Assembly (NCBI GenBank): GCA_950022655.1
Contig: OX465581.1
Coordinates: 35,993,300 to 36,057,299, forward strand
Direction: 5' to 3'
DNA: 64,000 nt
Source of the DNA: Alentia gelatinosa
Taxonomy: Eukaryota; Annelida; Polychaeta; Phyllodocida; Polynoidae
Shown: one piece after another, positions 11,269 to 23,565 of the stretch
How the letters are laid out: every line of letters starts with the position of its first letter
Position numbering within the stretch: the stretch's first letter is position 1
Notes under the pieces: model-generated
Told to the model about the DNA's origin: nothing
Seen by the model: only the letters and a program-made list of their open reading frames with translations
Databases searched by the model: none
Program-made: the position numbers and the translations under genes

Positions 11269-13384
11269 GTAAGCAGCTCCTCGCTAAGTCCTACACTCTT
11301 CTCGTGTGGCGTCCCGGTAGCAGCGCCCGGCGGCGCACAGTGTGCTTTCAGTGTGCGTGAATCCCGCTGATGGTTTCTCTGCGTGAAGGTCTTATACGTT
11401 GTCTAACTACTTTTCCGGTGCATTTTCTTAAGTTTCCTCCATTATCCACGTGATATAATAACCCTAGGCGAGTATTCCTCTTGGTAGCTTGACTATAAGG
11501 GACTTTATATATACATGCACATGCTCACTCCAGACTTGTATTATGTTAATGTAGATTAACTATAAGGGGCCTTACATACATATACATCATTGCTGATTTG
11601 TATTGTGTTTAAGGTAGATTGACCACTACTGACTTGCATTCTGTTAACTCTATACACTGTCTAATGAAATTGTGTTTTGAACTCTATGAAACTGTTTGCC
11701 ACTTGTGTGATCTGACATACTTCATGCTGCTGAGGGTCGACATTTCCAGTATACTGCCTGCTAATCGATCAACAATTACATCTCAATCAAAATAACGGGG
11801 ATTGACCGTCAGTATTTCTGTCTCTCATATGTTCATCGCAGACAAAGACACAATAACACAATCTATCAAACCATATCGCATTTTAAATTGGAGAATGATC
11901 TTTCATCTGGTTTGTAGTGAAGTTAGATAACAGGAACTTTCTCTTTTATATAGTGCTATAGACTGGTACCCGACACGCCCGTTATGGAGCAGTGCGACCA
12001 GCAGGGACACATGGCAGAATGTCAAGAGCAAGATGGCAAGGCTGCTTCTACTCCCATTGCCAGCCCATGTTGTCGTCTGCCTCTCGTTAAAATCCATGTT
12101 TATGAGGGGAAAATAGCAATATGTATTTGTGTGAGAAATTAAACAGAGACTTATATCCTGGTGATTGAAAATCCCATACATCATCTACACTTTGTTTGGA
12201 TCGGGTATGTTGGAGCCAACAGTAGTAAAAGGGAGCGACCTACAAGCATCTGCGAGTGTTGATCGATGGGGTCGCCAGCTATAGACGACCAATACACATA
12301 CCTGTCTTTAGCGGACGAGTATTACAAAGGAAGTGACGCTAATGTACAATGCCTAGCCTTTTAGGAAAGGCCAAGAACATGCTTGGGGCGTATCACATTA
12401 TGTATGGCGGTTACTATTCTCTGGCGCTTTTCAATGGCAGCGCGATCTACACAGGTAGCATCAGCCACCTTGGGATTTATACACATTGAAGATGCACACT
12501 GTTCAGGGCACAATTACTTTGCTCATTGAGTATGCATGTCTATATCCAATTCTAACGTAATCGAATGAATGATCCGACCAATTAGATTGAGACACAAACC
12601 AATTGTTAGCTTGCTTCAAGATGATAAGAATTCCATAGTTCGACTTGTATGATTGTATCACTGGTGCCGTTAAGATTAGGAAAACTGCTATACATATATT
12701 TTCCCCTTTTCATCTCGAAAAGTGGATATTAGTATGATCTAAAGGAAGTAATGTGATATATCAAAAAGGTCATAGCTTTGTAGCAGATGTTTCAATGGAG
12801 ACTCAACAATCTGTTCCTCCCCTGATGGGAGAATATGTTGATGTAGTAAAGGGAAACTGACTGAGAGTGTGAGAATTTCACAGTTTTGAGGTATGGGACA
12901 CGGGGTGTGTCACGAGACTGTTAGACTGGGCGATGTAAATCCCGAATTCTTACACCCTTAATCGGCTTTCCCTGTGATCACATACCTTGAAATATTGAAA
13001 ACTGCCAAATTTCTTACTTGTGAACATGTCGATTCAACGGTCGACACCAGGGTGACGTTGTTTATGGTTCACAACGTGGATTGCCATAACAGGGTATATG
13101 ATTGGCTGAGAATCATGCCACGTGGTCAACCTTGGTATGTAACTTCCAGCCTTGGTATGAATACCAGAAATGATACAGACCGAGCAGCGGTATGTAACTA
13201 TGGAGTTGAGGGCGATAGGCATATTATTAATGTGTATGGTGCTAGTGCGATCGTACCGTTTTCACACTATTTCCTGCACATGCATACAAATGCTGGACCA
13301 TCCACTGCTATTCTATAGGCTAGAGGCTGTGATCATCCTCAATTATGATCCTTTGCCTTTACAGCAGCCATATATTGTTTAGCA
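11269..13384. other. Presumed intronic stretch
   Basis: Follows the donor at 11269. I see no further exon, repeat copy or RNA gene that I can support. Confidence 0.5.
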
Positions 13385-13563
13385 CAGGGATCCAAGGTTT
13401 CCAACGAATGATGGAATTTTGACACTTCAGATATATTTTGTACATCGGCAACACTCGAAATGTCAGAACATTTATCGATTCATAGTTATTCTGTTCCAAA
13501 ATAATGTTATTAATGATTCTCTTTTTAAGCATTTGATTTTTCGGTCCCCCCCCCCCCCCCCCC
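13385..13563 (+). repeat. Dispersed repeat, family I copy 1, with poly-C run
   Basis: Begins CAGGGATCCAAGGTTTCC and continues through a CGGCAAC phrase to CGATTCATAGTTATTCTGTTCCAAAATAATG at 13474-13505. The same order of phrases occurs at 26184-26295 and in pieces at 25829-25905 and 26000-26055. The CAGGGAT start is reminiscent of hAT-type termini. An uninterrupted run of 18 C lies at 13546-13563. Confidence 0.5.
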
Positions 13564-14927
13564 TCCCTAAGTCCCCATCTTCATCCCTGGCAGCATGTCT
13601 AGATAACCGAGAACCGTTCACTGGTCAATTTTTGTGCGAGTTGTTGACCTTAAATTCGCCCGGACCATTCTGATACAGTCAGACTCACATGTTTGTGTTA
13701 TGACCAGCCTTATGAGACAACTTGTGTCGGCCTTGGTGACGTGGTCTTCTTCAGGACGGAAAGCATAATTACTTTCCAGTGGATTCTGAATATTGACAAT
13801 CACATTGTATAAGATATGCAACTACGTAACTATAGTGATTATTGTGTCCAATGTAGCGTATTTATAATGATAGTCCCAGCGATATGGATTATTAGCGTAG
13901 TTTTATGCACGGCATGTATTTGGTAAGCTTGCATTTCTGCTTCAGTATTCTGGGGGCAGCATGTGTCCAGCGTGCTTCGATTAGGTATTGACTATAAAGG
14001 TAAATGTTCATTCACGTATCATTGTTAGGCAGATATTTGTCATTGTAACGTTGTTATTCAACCATAGAGCAGCAATCCATCCACAGGAAGACCTTATGTA
14101 TCATATGTTGTTCGGATAAATGAATCCCACCCCCCACCCCCATCCAAACAAAAAAAAACATATGTTTTAGAAGACACCTTCTACAAAAGACATTGCTACA
14201 TATAATGCAATGTTTACGGGAGTTGCCGGGAAAATAGATTCTGTGTGATATTAAACTCCCATGCCGTTAACAGGACCGAGTTTTCTTGGGAAATAGATAC
14301 ATTCACTCATGGAATCCAAGCTCAATGCACCCATAAATCTATCAATACTGACCTAAATAGTTATCCAGAACATTCCGAAATAACACCTGGTATACAGGTT
14401 AGGCAGTAACGTATGAGGCGGCGGCCCTACCATCGCTCACTCACTCGCAAGTAGTGCCCCTATTCTCCTGTCAAAACCTGATATAATTGTCAACACTACC
14501 TGTGCACCATATGCACGTCTGAATATTATTCAGCAACAATGTAAATTGATTCCCAATAGGGAGGATTTCAAGTTGTCTTTATGTTCATTATTTACTTGGT
14601 AACTGTTATTTGGTCATCGGTGTGTCAGATTTCCATTGAGTAGTATAGGAAAATGGCGAGTTAACGCTGGTAGACAAGAGGCTTTGAACAAATCCCCCTC
14701 ATGGGAAACCGTTACAGGGTCAAGTATCCACCCACGCATGGTCCGTCCTCAATTCCCTGCTGCTCGGCTGTTTGTGATGTGTGTAGACCATATTTCATTT
14801 TACCTCAGGTCAACCATCATAGGTACATCACGTGATCGCATTTCATTTTCATCATATACAGTATATAAACATGGATATGAACAGATACTCATTTGACTTG
14901 TTCCTGGTCCTCTTATTACTCGTTTGT
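13564..14927. other. Stretch without recognised gene
   Basis: No supported exon. An A-rich and C-rich simple patch lies at 14130-14160. Confidence 0.55.
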
Positions 14928-15272
14928 TTTTTGTTTTTTATTTTATTTTACGTCTGGTTAACCATTATAGGGCCTTTTCAGACTTTCTCAGGTTCAACTT
15001 TTTCTCACTGCCTTACACCTGAACGGAAGTGATAAAATCTATGGGGTGAATTTAGGTAGAAATCTCGCTCCTACACATTTACTGAGGTGAGAGTTCTTTA
15101 AGTTCCGACACCATATATACATGGTATGGGAATGGCTGGCCATCAATATAGCAGGAAGTCTGGCGCACCTAGGGATGAAGGAGAAAGGTGTCTGTAGTGG
15201 GACTCGGACCCGCAACCTTGGGGTTACGAATCTAGTACCTTAAACACCGAGCGTTATTCAGTGCGCCATATA
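14928..15272 (-). mobile_element. tRNA-derived SINE, minus strand, near full length
   Basis: Reverse complement of the SINE at 2186-2545. Its 3' end is at 14928-14965 (an A-rich tail when read on the minus strand, then the complement of TTTTACGTCTGGTTAACC). The body passes CTACACATTTACTGAGGTGAGAG, and the head at 15195-15260 includes a good B-box complement, GGACTCGGACCC. It is one of the better-preserved copies. Confidence 0.75.
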
Positions 15273-15588
15273 TCCTTGGTCACTCAGCATGCTCGGCCAA
15301 ACACATAAACGGCAACGAATTATTTTGTATTAGAGGAGAGAATGTATGAGCCTGACGGGTTGATAATACTCGTTTATATTATCACCAGAGAAAGTGCAGC
15401 CTATTCAGTTGTATCCCATCCCTAAGTTAGTGTGTTAAACATTTATATCGCCTCAGTAATATTTAAGATGTGGTTTAGATAACATGGGATCACCGCAGGT
15501 GGCTACACAATAGCAAATTGTCGGAATAGACCATCGTATTGCTATCTTTATCTAATAGAAAACCAAGGCAATTAAAAGCTCTGAAGTT
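15273..15588. other. Stretch without recognised gene
   Basis: Short spacer with nothing recognised. Confidence 0.55.
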
Positions 15589-15775
15589 AAGACAGCCCAT
15601 ACTCGATATAACAGCACCCTACTTTGTCCCAGCAGTGCTATCGTGGGGGGAAAAACCCAAAAGTCCTGCGAACACACCCACCGTCCAAACTCTAGGTGTG
15701 AAAGCATTGAGTCGTATTTGCATGAGCCTAGACTGAGCTGTGTACCTAAAGAAGCATTGGGCGGTGCTGAACGGG
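15589..15775 (+). repeat. Dispersed repeat, family H copy 1
   Basis: Aligns with 16324-16540. Shared phrases in order are AGACAGC-C, ACTCG-TATA/GATACA, TTTGT-CCAGCA, CTGC-AACACACCCACCGT, AGGTGTGA, GCGGTGCTGAACGG/GCGGCGCTGAACGG. Identity appears to be about two thirds to three quarters. Frames overlap it on both strands but are not conserved between the copies. Confidence 0.5.
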
Positions 15776-16323
15776 AACGCATTTATTGGTGAACATTGTC
15801 GGGCATCATTCGATAAGCACTTCACGTTAACCATAGCACCGTATCTATGATAACTTACGTTGTGATATAAAGGTGAAGTGAATGTGTGTGTTCCATGTAT
15901 GGATAGTTTAACTGGGTTTAGGTACTTAAATATGGTTTTTGGTCAAGGAATTGTATACTAATAGGCCTTTTTCCATAGGCCGGTGTCGCACGTTATCTGC
16001 TTAGTTACGGCACGGCTGAAGCCAAACATTCCCCTGGCAACGTATTCTTTAGCATTGGATCACTGAGTGTATCAGCGTAATACATTTATAATACCCATGC
16101 ACATTAATTCCATAGACATAAGAGCGATTGCATCACATTCTATGATATTCCAGCTCCAATTTGGTGTATCACACATGCATATCACCTCAATGATACCATA
16201 GATATACCTTAGATAAGACAGGGACACCGAAACTACATACACTGTAATACCTTGGCAGGCCTAGCTATAATATGCTTATCTTTCTCCAAGTTTAAACCAA
16301 AACAATTATCAACCATAAAGTTT

Positions 16324-16540
16324 AGACAGCTCAGACTCGTTGATACAATACTCTAGTTTGTTCCAGCAATTGAATCTGTCGGAAAACAACACTCCTGCAA
16401 TCACACCCACCGTTCACACTTTAGGTGTGATTGCTGTGTTCTCTATACACATATAGCCAGACTCGGCCAGGTTTGTCCGAGCGGCCGCGTAACTAGGCAG
16501 TGGGCCGTTAGGCGGCGCTGAACGGCAAAACCTGTATTAT
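16324..16540 (+). repeat. Dispersed repeat, family H copy 2
   Basis: Second copy of the sequence at 15589-15775, about 735 bases downstream in the same orientation. It carries AATCACACCCACCGTTCACAC and AGGCGGCGCTGAACGGC. A local duplication or two insertions of one family would both fit. Confidence 0.5.
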
Positions 16541-17472
16541 TATTGTTGTGGGGATGACTCGGAAGTGATTTCTACAAACCCATTTGTAATACATCGGGTG
16601 ACAAATAGGTCACAATTACGTAAGTCACTATCGCGAGCTTCCGACCGGTCAAATTGTTATTATTTTCCGTAAAGCAAGTACAATCAGCATGGTTTCAAGG
16701 TCACCGACCGACGCGAAATCAGTGATTTTATCGCACAGTAACAATTACAATCATCATGCTGACGGTTGTTACTGTTGATACTTGTCGTGCGAATTCAATT
16801 GCATGTTTTTTTTTCAAAAGGTCATTCAATAGTCCAGGCCTCCAATCATGAATGTTATCGCAGGGGAAAAGAAAGGTAAAACAAACAATTTGATTGATTT
16901 ATGACAGACCCTTTTATACCGTTAAAAGATAAATGGAAATGAAATCCACAAGCCATTATGGTGGTCAAAGCTTTCCCGATGAACTATTTTTCCCCGCTGG
17001 GCAAGAGAATTGCATTTTATTGCACAAAGCAAAAAGTCGAGGCCCTTGGGTCTAGTGCAAAGAATTAACCGGTGTTCTATAAACGCTAGAATATTACCGT
17101 TAACATGGAAGTGACAGGTCCGGTAAAATGTTAGAACAGCGTTCATGAAATGAAAATGTTGAACGACGTCACCACGGAAAAGGGCTAATTGTAATTGTCA
17201 TTTTCAATTTCGAATAGAGTCATTAGCAGGGCACAAAGATTGATATAATTTTAGTTCAACACAGATGCTGTCGTAGAATAATTTCCACTTCAGATATATT
17301 GTTATTCACTATGAGACCAGAATAATTGTGAAGCTAGAATATAGCATCCTTTCATCAAAGTTAATTACATATGTGTCAAATGAGACTGGGAGTCCACTTT
17401 GGGACCATCCTCTTGTGTACGGTTCGGTTTGATTTGGTTTGTTCTTACTCGCCATAGGGACTACTTTCTTTG
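16541..17472. other. Stretch without recognised gene
   Basis: No supported exon, and no repeat recognised. Confidence 0.55.
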
Positions 17473-17742
17473 GTTGGTTTGATTAAACGTCCAGCTAACC
17501 ACTCCAGGTTCTTACCAGGCTTTTTTAGGGTTCTTTTACACCGCAAAGGTGGTTATAGAATCTATGATATGAATTTAGATAGAAATCTCACCGCTACACA
17601 TTTACCGAGGTGAGAGTTCTTTTATTTCCCACACCACGTAGTCATGGTATGAGAACAATTGCCCGTTGATATAGCAGTAAATCTACCACTGCTGGGAATG
17701 AAGGAGAAAGGTGGCTAAAGTGGGACTCGAACAAAACTGATA
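17473..17742 (-). mobile_element. tRNA-derived SINE, minus strand, 5'-truncated
   Basis: Reverse-strand copy. The 3' end is the complement of GGACGTTAAATCAAACC at 17473-17492. The body shows CTACACATTTACCGAGGTGAGAG and CTACCACTGCTGGGAATGAAGGAGAAAGGTGGCTAAAGTGGGACTCGAAC in pieces up to 17742. The copy stops inside the B-box and lacks the A-box, the usual result of incomplete reverse transcription. Confidence 0.75.
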
Positions 17743-19744
17743 TATGAGGGTGAAAATAGCAAGGTCTATTAGTATTCTTTTGATAGAACAACATTTGCAG
17801 CAATAATCTTCAATCCCACTCCGTGGCTGGCCACTTTCCTTTCACATGCGTTCCAGTGATTTTTGTCCCATACGAAAAGCCCACCCATGCCCAGGCGGCA
17901 TTCTTGGAGAGCGTTGTCGGAGGTATGGCTCGTGGCCAAGGACGTCATTTGCAGAAAGTTGGGCAGCTCTTTGTGGGAGGCCATGGTTACTTGGCGCAAG
18001 GCAGCGCATACCAACACACTACAATACAGCTTCCTTGGCTATCACTACTTAGGTATTTAGATCACCAGCAAGCGATGGCAATCAATACCTGGCAACTTAC
18101 GTACTTACAGACACTGTTATATCACTCTCATTCCACGGACGTAATGATAGAATTCCTCCTGGTGTTGATTTCTATGCAAGTTGTTCGTTGAGAAGGGCAG
18201 AACATTATTACTTCTATTGTTTTATACCAAGCCTCTAATGCGTCTTGGAATGTATTTGTTATACCTTACTTTGTGGTATATAAGGATATCTAATGCTCCA
18301 TTGTCAGGTAACTCAGAAATTCAGGGAGAAATTACTCAAGGATATACCATGACCTCGCAGTGAAGGAGCTTCTTGAAGAGAATCCAAGATATTTTAACAA
18401 ATTTAAAAGAAACGTTGAAGCCTGGATATCCCAGGCAAACCACCCTATCTAAAGGTAGTGTCCCATAGCGAATATTTGTATGAGATACCTGTTCTCCTCC
18501 AATTCCATTGAGCAATTTGGAAAGCTAGAAAAACATAGTAAAGTCTGGGAAGAGAAATTCTAAACTGTCTGGATGTAAAATCAACTCAACCTTATATATG
18601 GATATAATATCTGGTCATGTGATACAGCATTGCACAAGTATATAATTGTCTCTTTCACGACCGCTTGAGGCGCACGGGGGTCTACCAGAGCTGGGCGCTG
18701 ATTGGCCAATGTGGGAATTTTCTCGTTGGTCATGCTAAAAATAGCTCGGATTCAAACCCGGGGAATACCAAACAAACGACAACGTGCTAGATGTCAGATA
18801 AATAAACCTCTCTAATAATCAAAACCGAATTGAGAATCTGTGCTCTACTGATGCATTTTTGTATACATTATTCATTGGAAAACTTAAAACCTTTGAAAAA
18901 ATTACGATTCCATTCCAAACTGCTGAGGTAAATTTTACTCTGTCTTCCGATTGTATATAAACATGTGACGTTATTACTGCTGCCATACTGGTTCCGGGTA
19001 TGGAATTCCCAACCTCAGCCGCTAGACTCCAACAGACCCTCGTCAGTCTGTGAAAGAGACTAAATTATTTTACTGCTGTGGTACTTCCTGCGTGTTAACT
19101 GACTGCTGGTAACTCGTATGTGACCTGTGCATGAATAATTATGTTAGGTAACATGTGCGATCACGGTATGCCAATAAATGTAAATGTAGCAGAGGACCCT
19201 ACATTTTATCAACTTCTGCAAGTTGGGTGCAACTAGTGTAAGTCCAACGCCCACAGGAGTGGCCGCTTGGACGTTAAACCAAGAACGAATTTCAAAGATA
19301 AATTTTGTGTGTGCACCAGGGGAGTAGGGTTACATAGTATTATAAACCATAAGATTATTACGACGTGGCAATAAACACCTCTGTGACAAGTTATAAACCA
19401 GTTTAGTTTCTAACCTGGTATGGCATAAATACGATTTTGTGGGTACGTTTTTGATAACCGGCCAGATAACCCAAATGATAATTTTATAATGTTATTCTCC
19501 CATTTATCATAAGAGTTTCCGATCCTGATTACGTGTCACGGACTACGTTGAGAAGTGTTCTGAAGCCACGTATTAAAAAAGCTAATTACGAGTGAAATTG
19601 CCTCATTAAATCATGTACGATAAAGACCAAATATTTGAGCTCAGACCAACCAAACGGCAGCATTATATAATTGCCTTTGAAATCCAGGAAGTAATTATAT
19701 ACGGATTCAATATATTATGCCATCCAGCAGTGTACTTCTCAGTA
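17743..19744. other. Stretch with a SINE 3' fragment and no supported gene
   Basis: Open frames on both strands near 17770-18190 in a slightly GC-rich patch show no recognised domain. At 18505-18590 a sequence like the last 80 bases of the SINE (AAAGTCTGG through GTCTGGATGTAAAATCAAC) lies on the plus strand. Confidence 0.5.
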
Positions 19745-19975
19745 ACACACGCGGATATTGCGTGTCGTCACATGCTGCCATGAGGAAGTCTCGCGAACGC
19801 TACGTCTGACCACCTCAGATAGTGAGATCTCGCGAGATCAATCACGTGCTTCCGGGAGCAGGTGCTGCAGTCAGCAGCGATCGACAAACCAAACAGTCAC
19901 CATGGTAACCTCAACTTGCCATGTGCCGCATGGTGGCGCCCCAGCATGGAACACGTCGGGAGGCGGCCTCTAATA
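19745..19975. promoter_or_regulatory. Promoter-like island with X-box and TCTCGCGAGA motif
   Basis: A GC-rich island containing the perfect palindrome GATCTCGCGAGATC (19825-19838), an E-box CACGTG followed by CTTCCGGGA (about 19844-19857), and GTCACCATGGTAAC at 19896-19909. The last matches the RFX X-box pattern GTNRCC-N2-RGYAAC exactly. Such clusters mark CpG promoters or enhancers in animals. The ATG in the X-box opens only a 23-codon frame, so I do not call a gene. Confidence 0.45.
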
Positions 19976-20399
19976 AAGGTTCAGTCTCCCTAACCAGTTT
20001 GTACGTAGAGGAAGCTGAATTAGGTCCAAGGCCAACATTGGTCTTGGATTATTATATCGACCGCTTATTTCTGAGGCTAGAGATCGACCACTATTGTTGA
20101 GTCTCTGCTTCCTTTCTGTGTAATATAGCCATCCAGGAGAATCAGATAATGAATTCTTTTTTAATTCAGAAAAAAGATTAAGCACAATCATCCAAACTCG
20201 GACTCTCATCCTTGTACCAGTCCAACAAGCGCATAGAGGGCGTACAAGGTGTACATAAAATCACTTACTTAGAGAATCAGTCACAAAAACATTTCAATCA
20301 AATGAACGATTTTTACCCTTCTTGAATCTTGGAAAATAACGAAATTAACCGGGAATTTTAATCTAGGTTGGTACCTAGGATATGTAATAGACTATTTAT

Positions 20400-20545
20400 C
20401 CCTGAAATAAGAGTCGCCTTCTGCGCATGCGTCAGCAGCGTCTGATAAGGGATGTCACCAGGCAACGGGCCCCGAATACGTCTGTTATAGTGTGTCAGTC
20501 CCTCCTGCCAGTTCATACATCACCAGTAAGGCGATCTGTGTAGAC
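20400..20545. promoter_or_regulatory. Promoter-like segment with NRF-1 and X-box motifs
   Basis: TGCGCATGCG at 20422-20431 fits the NRF-1 core, and GTCACCAGGCAAC at 20454-20466 fits an RFX X-box with a one-base spacer. They lie about 25 bases apart in a GC-richer patch, 500 bases from another X-box island. RFX sites typify ciliary gene promoters, but no adjacent exon is recognisable. Confidence 0.4.
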
Positions 20546-20734
20546 AGAGCAGTCATAAAGTATGGCTGATATAAGCACTGCGTTACATTGTAGACATTGC
20601 CATCAAGGCATTTACTGTATGAGACCCGTCGTGCCTGCACATGTCTACGATACTCTATGGTCAGCAGTATGACCGGGCATGAACCTCACAGTGTTCGAGT
20701 TCAGCCTGTATTTTCCACTGTCGGCCACCCTCAC

Positions 20735-21060
20735 ACCCAGCACTACACCCCATCTCACACCCAACACCCCATCTCACACCCATCACCCAATCTCTCACCC
20801 ATCACTTCATCTCACACCCTATGTTCCATTTCACACCCAACACCCCATCTCACACCAGCTCCCCATCTCACATCCAACACTTTACCTCACACCCAGCACT
20901 TCATTTCACACCCAATGCTCCATCTCACACCCAACACCCCATCTCACACCCATCACCCCATCTCACACCCATCACCCCATCTCACACCTATCACCCCATC
21001 TCATACCCTGCACGATCTCACACCCAACACTCAATCTCACACCTAACACGAACTCTCATC
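20735..21060. repeat. 19-bp minisatellite
   Basis: About 16 units of CCATCTCACACCCATCACC or close variants (CCAACACC). The 19-base period is not a multiple of three, so each frame cycles through the unit and all three plus-strand frames stay open for up to 149 codons with a 19-residue period. These His/Pro/Ser/Thr-rich frames are artefacts of the array. Confidence 0.8.
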
Positions 21061-22499
21061 TCTCCCCACTCGACTATATCATGCTGTGTGTAGATCTATT
21101 CTCTTCTTAACAAAGAAACACCCCAAAACAACTCAGCGTTGTAATATCATACCTGTGGTGTGAAGTTATGAAAATACAGCGAGGTTTCCAATTGGCTTTG
21201 CATCGTGAAGTTACTGCGCGATCAATCTCATGGCATATTAATCATCCCTGACCACTCTCATTGGTTTCTCCTATATTATCTCACGCTATGTAACCAGTAG
21301 TTCTTGTGGCCACTCCAGATTCACTCTGGTCCTGGATGGCCAGGATTCTGACCCTGCCTTCCCAGGCCTTCCAGGCCACAACTCCCCTGAGCCCGGAGAG
21401 TCCCTCCTGTATGTGCTTCAGGAACTCCGGGGGCTAGTGCTTAGCCTGAACTAGTGGCGATCCTTCACCCAGGTCAATACAGAGTTTCACAGGCACATGG
21501 AGCGAGAGGCGCTGGCCCCTCCTCACGACGTGAATACGTAATAGGTGCCTGGTTGACCGGGGTGAGTGTTAGGGGTCTGCTGGTGCGCACCACTGGGCGG
21601 GCCACCAGGGGTGGAAAGACAAAGGATGAGGATCACGGAATTAAAAGGAATATAACCAGGGTTTACATCTTTGCGTTGGTCTCTCCCATCGCGATATCAG
21701 TTATTTTTAATTTTAGATAGGTCAATGAGTGAGTAACCTTTTGGTCGCCCATCTAACGTTTTCCATGTGTGTTGGTCTTTGTTGATTGATCGTTCAGTTC
21801 ATAATTCGGCTGTATATTCAGTACTTGGTACAAGCAATCAATTCACTCACAAATACCACACTCTTCATACAAACATTTAGTCTGGCCGGATGAATTCACA
21901 TGCAATTTACCCCCCCCCCCCCCCCTCCGCCCTCCAGAATGAAAGCTATCCCCAACACCAAAAAAACAACAACAACATATAGAAAGATTTCAGAAATAAA
22001 AAGAGGGCACATCGTTCATTCACACCTTCATAACGCTTTCTGCAGTGCCTAAATGTTTATTACTTACCTACTCTGCCTTCCTATCTGCCTATTGACTGAT
22101 GGGTAAGACCCGAGGTTAGACTCCAGAAATACTCCAGTACGGAAGCATGTTGGATGCTGAATTACGTTCTGGGTCACCCTCAATGTGATGGACGTGTTTC
22201 TGTGGGTTTCTTTTTCATAGAGCTGTATTAAAACTCCAGTAAAGATAGCCTCAACATGAAAAAGGGGTACATTATACAGGTGGTAGAGTCAGAACATCAA
22301 CCTAAATAAATGTGTCCAATATAAATATGGTAATCAAGAAACCAACATAGATACATGTGCACATATATGATAAAAACTCATGCATGTAGCAGAGCCAAGA
22401 AATAATCAAAAATATTTGTATATATTATGTATACACGTGGTAAAGTCAATAAATCAACGTAATTATTTACATTATACATGTGCTGCAATCAATAAACTA
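21061..22499. other. Stretch without recognised gene
   Basis: No supported exon. It includes a run of 16 C at 21910-21925 and several AT-rich phrases with TACATGTG themes near 22260-22500. Confidence 0.55.
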
Positions 22500-22574
22500 A
22501 TCCCTTCCTTTTCTTCTTTTGTAGGTAAGTCTGGCTTCTTATCTAATACACTCCGCTGAGCCAGGACAAGTAAG
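22500..22574 (+). promoter_or_regulatory. Recursive-splice-like site with a 45-nt cassette
   Basis: A nearly pure pyrimidine tract (CCCTTCCTTTTCTTCTTTTG, 22502-22521) ends in TAG at 22522-22524, immediately followed by GTAAGT at 22525. This is a 3' splice site fused to a strong 5' splice site, the signature of recursive splicing sites in long animal introns. Forty-five bases on, a second strong donor, CAA|GTAAGT, follows at 22570. If the segment 22525-22569 were kept after the 11040 exon (phase 1), it would read 11 codons and hit TGA, so it would act as a poison exon. It is open only in phase 0. Confidence 0.45.
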
Positions 22575-23290
22575 TAACCTGGGGGGCTTCATCACTGAAC
22601 CTTTCATCCGGTTCTAGCGATCGATCCGTCTATACCTCAGCGATCAAAGGGGCGAAGATGCTGGGTGCGAGTAGGTCACTCTGTGCACGCTAGAGACTCC
22701 TAGCGACCAACAGCATAAACTCTGATTTATCCGCTATCTGATCAGGACCAGATTGATTCTGAGATGGCGATAACAGGCAGGGTATCCTAAGCCTTAGTTG
22801 ATAAGTAGTTATTGAAGCAGGTTTTATTTCTCGCATTCCTTTTTCCATGGTTGTTGTCACGTCCTTTCTTTTCATCGACACTCGTGTATATCTCAATATA
22901 TATAGTTCCTTACAGAATGAATATTGTCTTCAAGCTATATAGGAAATATATCAGAGATTAGGAAATCAAAGTTCATCATAGAAAACATGTTTTCCAAAAA
23001 ATCTCTCCTAAAAAATCAGTGTTGTCGGGGATTTATTTTTGCATCCTCATGATTTTTTGATTTTTGAAGAATTTTTTTTACATGGGACTCTACACATGCC
23101 CCGTCACACATTCTTCATCCTAGAAAACAGTTATTACAAAGTTATGGCATAATGAATGAATAGGAGCGTGCCTTGTGCTTTAGATATAGGTATAGTTTCC
23201 ACTGGAGAGTATGATAGTGCGCCCAGTGTATTCAATGTACGAAAAGAAAATATCATTTGTTGCCGGTAAAACGTCTGAATTATCGTATAA
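22575..23290. other. Stretch without recognised gene
   Basis: Nothing recognised. A self-complementary AT-rich segment lies near 22985-23090. Confidence 0.5.
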
Positions 23291-23557
23291 CAGAGATGTC
23301 AGCTTTCCACTTCTCCAAGGAAATCAACTTTTTCATTTTCAGCGTAAAGAATTATCTTTCCTTGAGTAAAAACAAAGATGATATTAACTGGGTCTCATTC
23401 ACACCAAAAAAGGAGTGGTTTGAACCTCCCTACAAACCCTCAGCCCCATGCCATGTCTGACACCGACGTGTTATCCACGTTTTCTTGGTCTCTGAGGTAG
23501 TACGTTCCATATAAACCATATGTCCACCCTTTTTACTGACCCCAACTGACATCCCCA
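23291..23557 (+). mobile_element. hAT-like MITE, family B copy 1
   Basis: The 267-base element starts CAGAGATGTCAG and ends CAACTGACATCCCCA, imperfect inverted termini. Flanking octamers are TCGTATAA (23283-23290) and TCGTAAAG (23558-23565), alike at six of eight positions, as expected for an old 8-bp hAT-type target duplication. Landmarks shared with other copies are TCCAAGGAAAT, TTTTTCATTTTCAG, TTTGAACCTCCC, CCATG-CATGTC and CTCTGAGG-AGTAC. Non-coding; the overlapping 67-codon frame is fortuitous. Confidence 0.7.
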
Positions 23558-23565
23558 TCGTAAAG

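Noticed and set aside
17769..18191. Overlapping 82- and 122-codon frames on opposite strands
   Set aside because: No domain, no splice context and a GC-richer patch keeping both strands open. No family recognised.
20597..21110. Three long plus-strand frames
   Set aside because: They are the 19-bp minisatellite read in its three frames.
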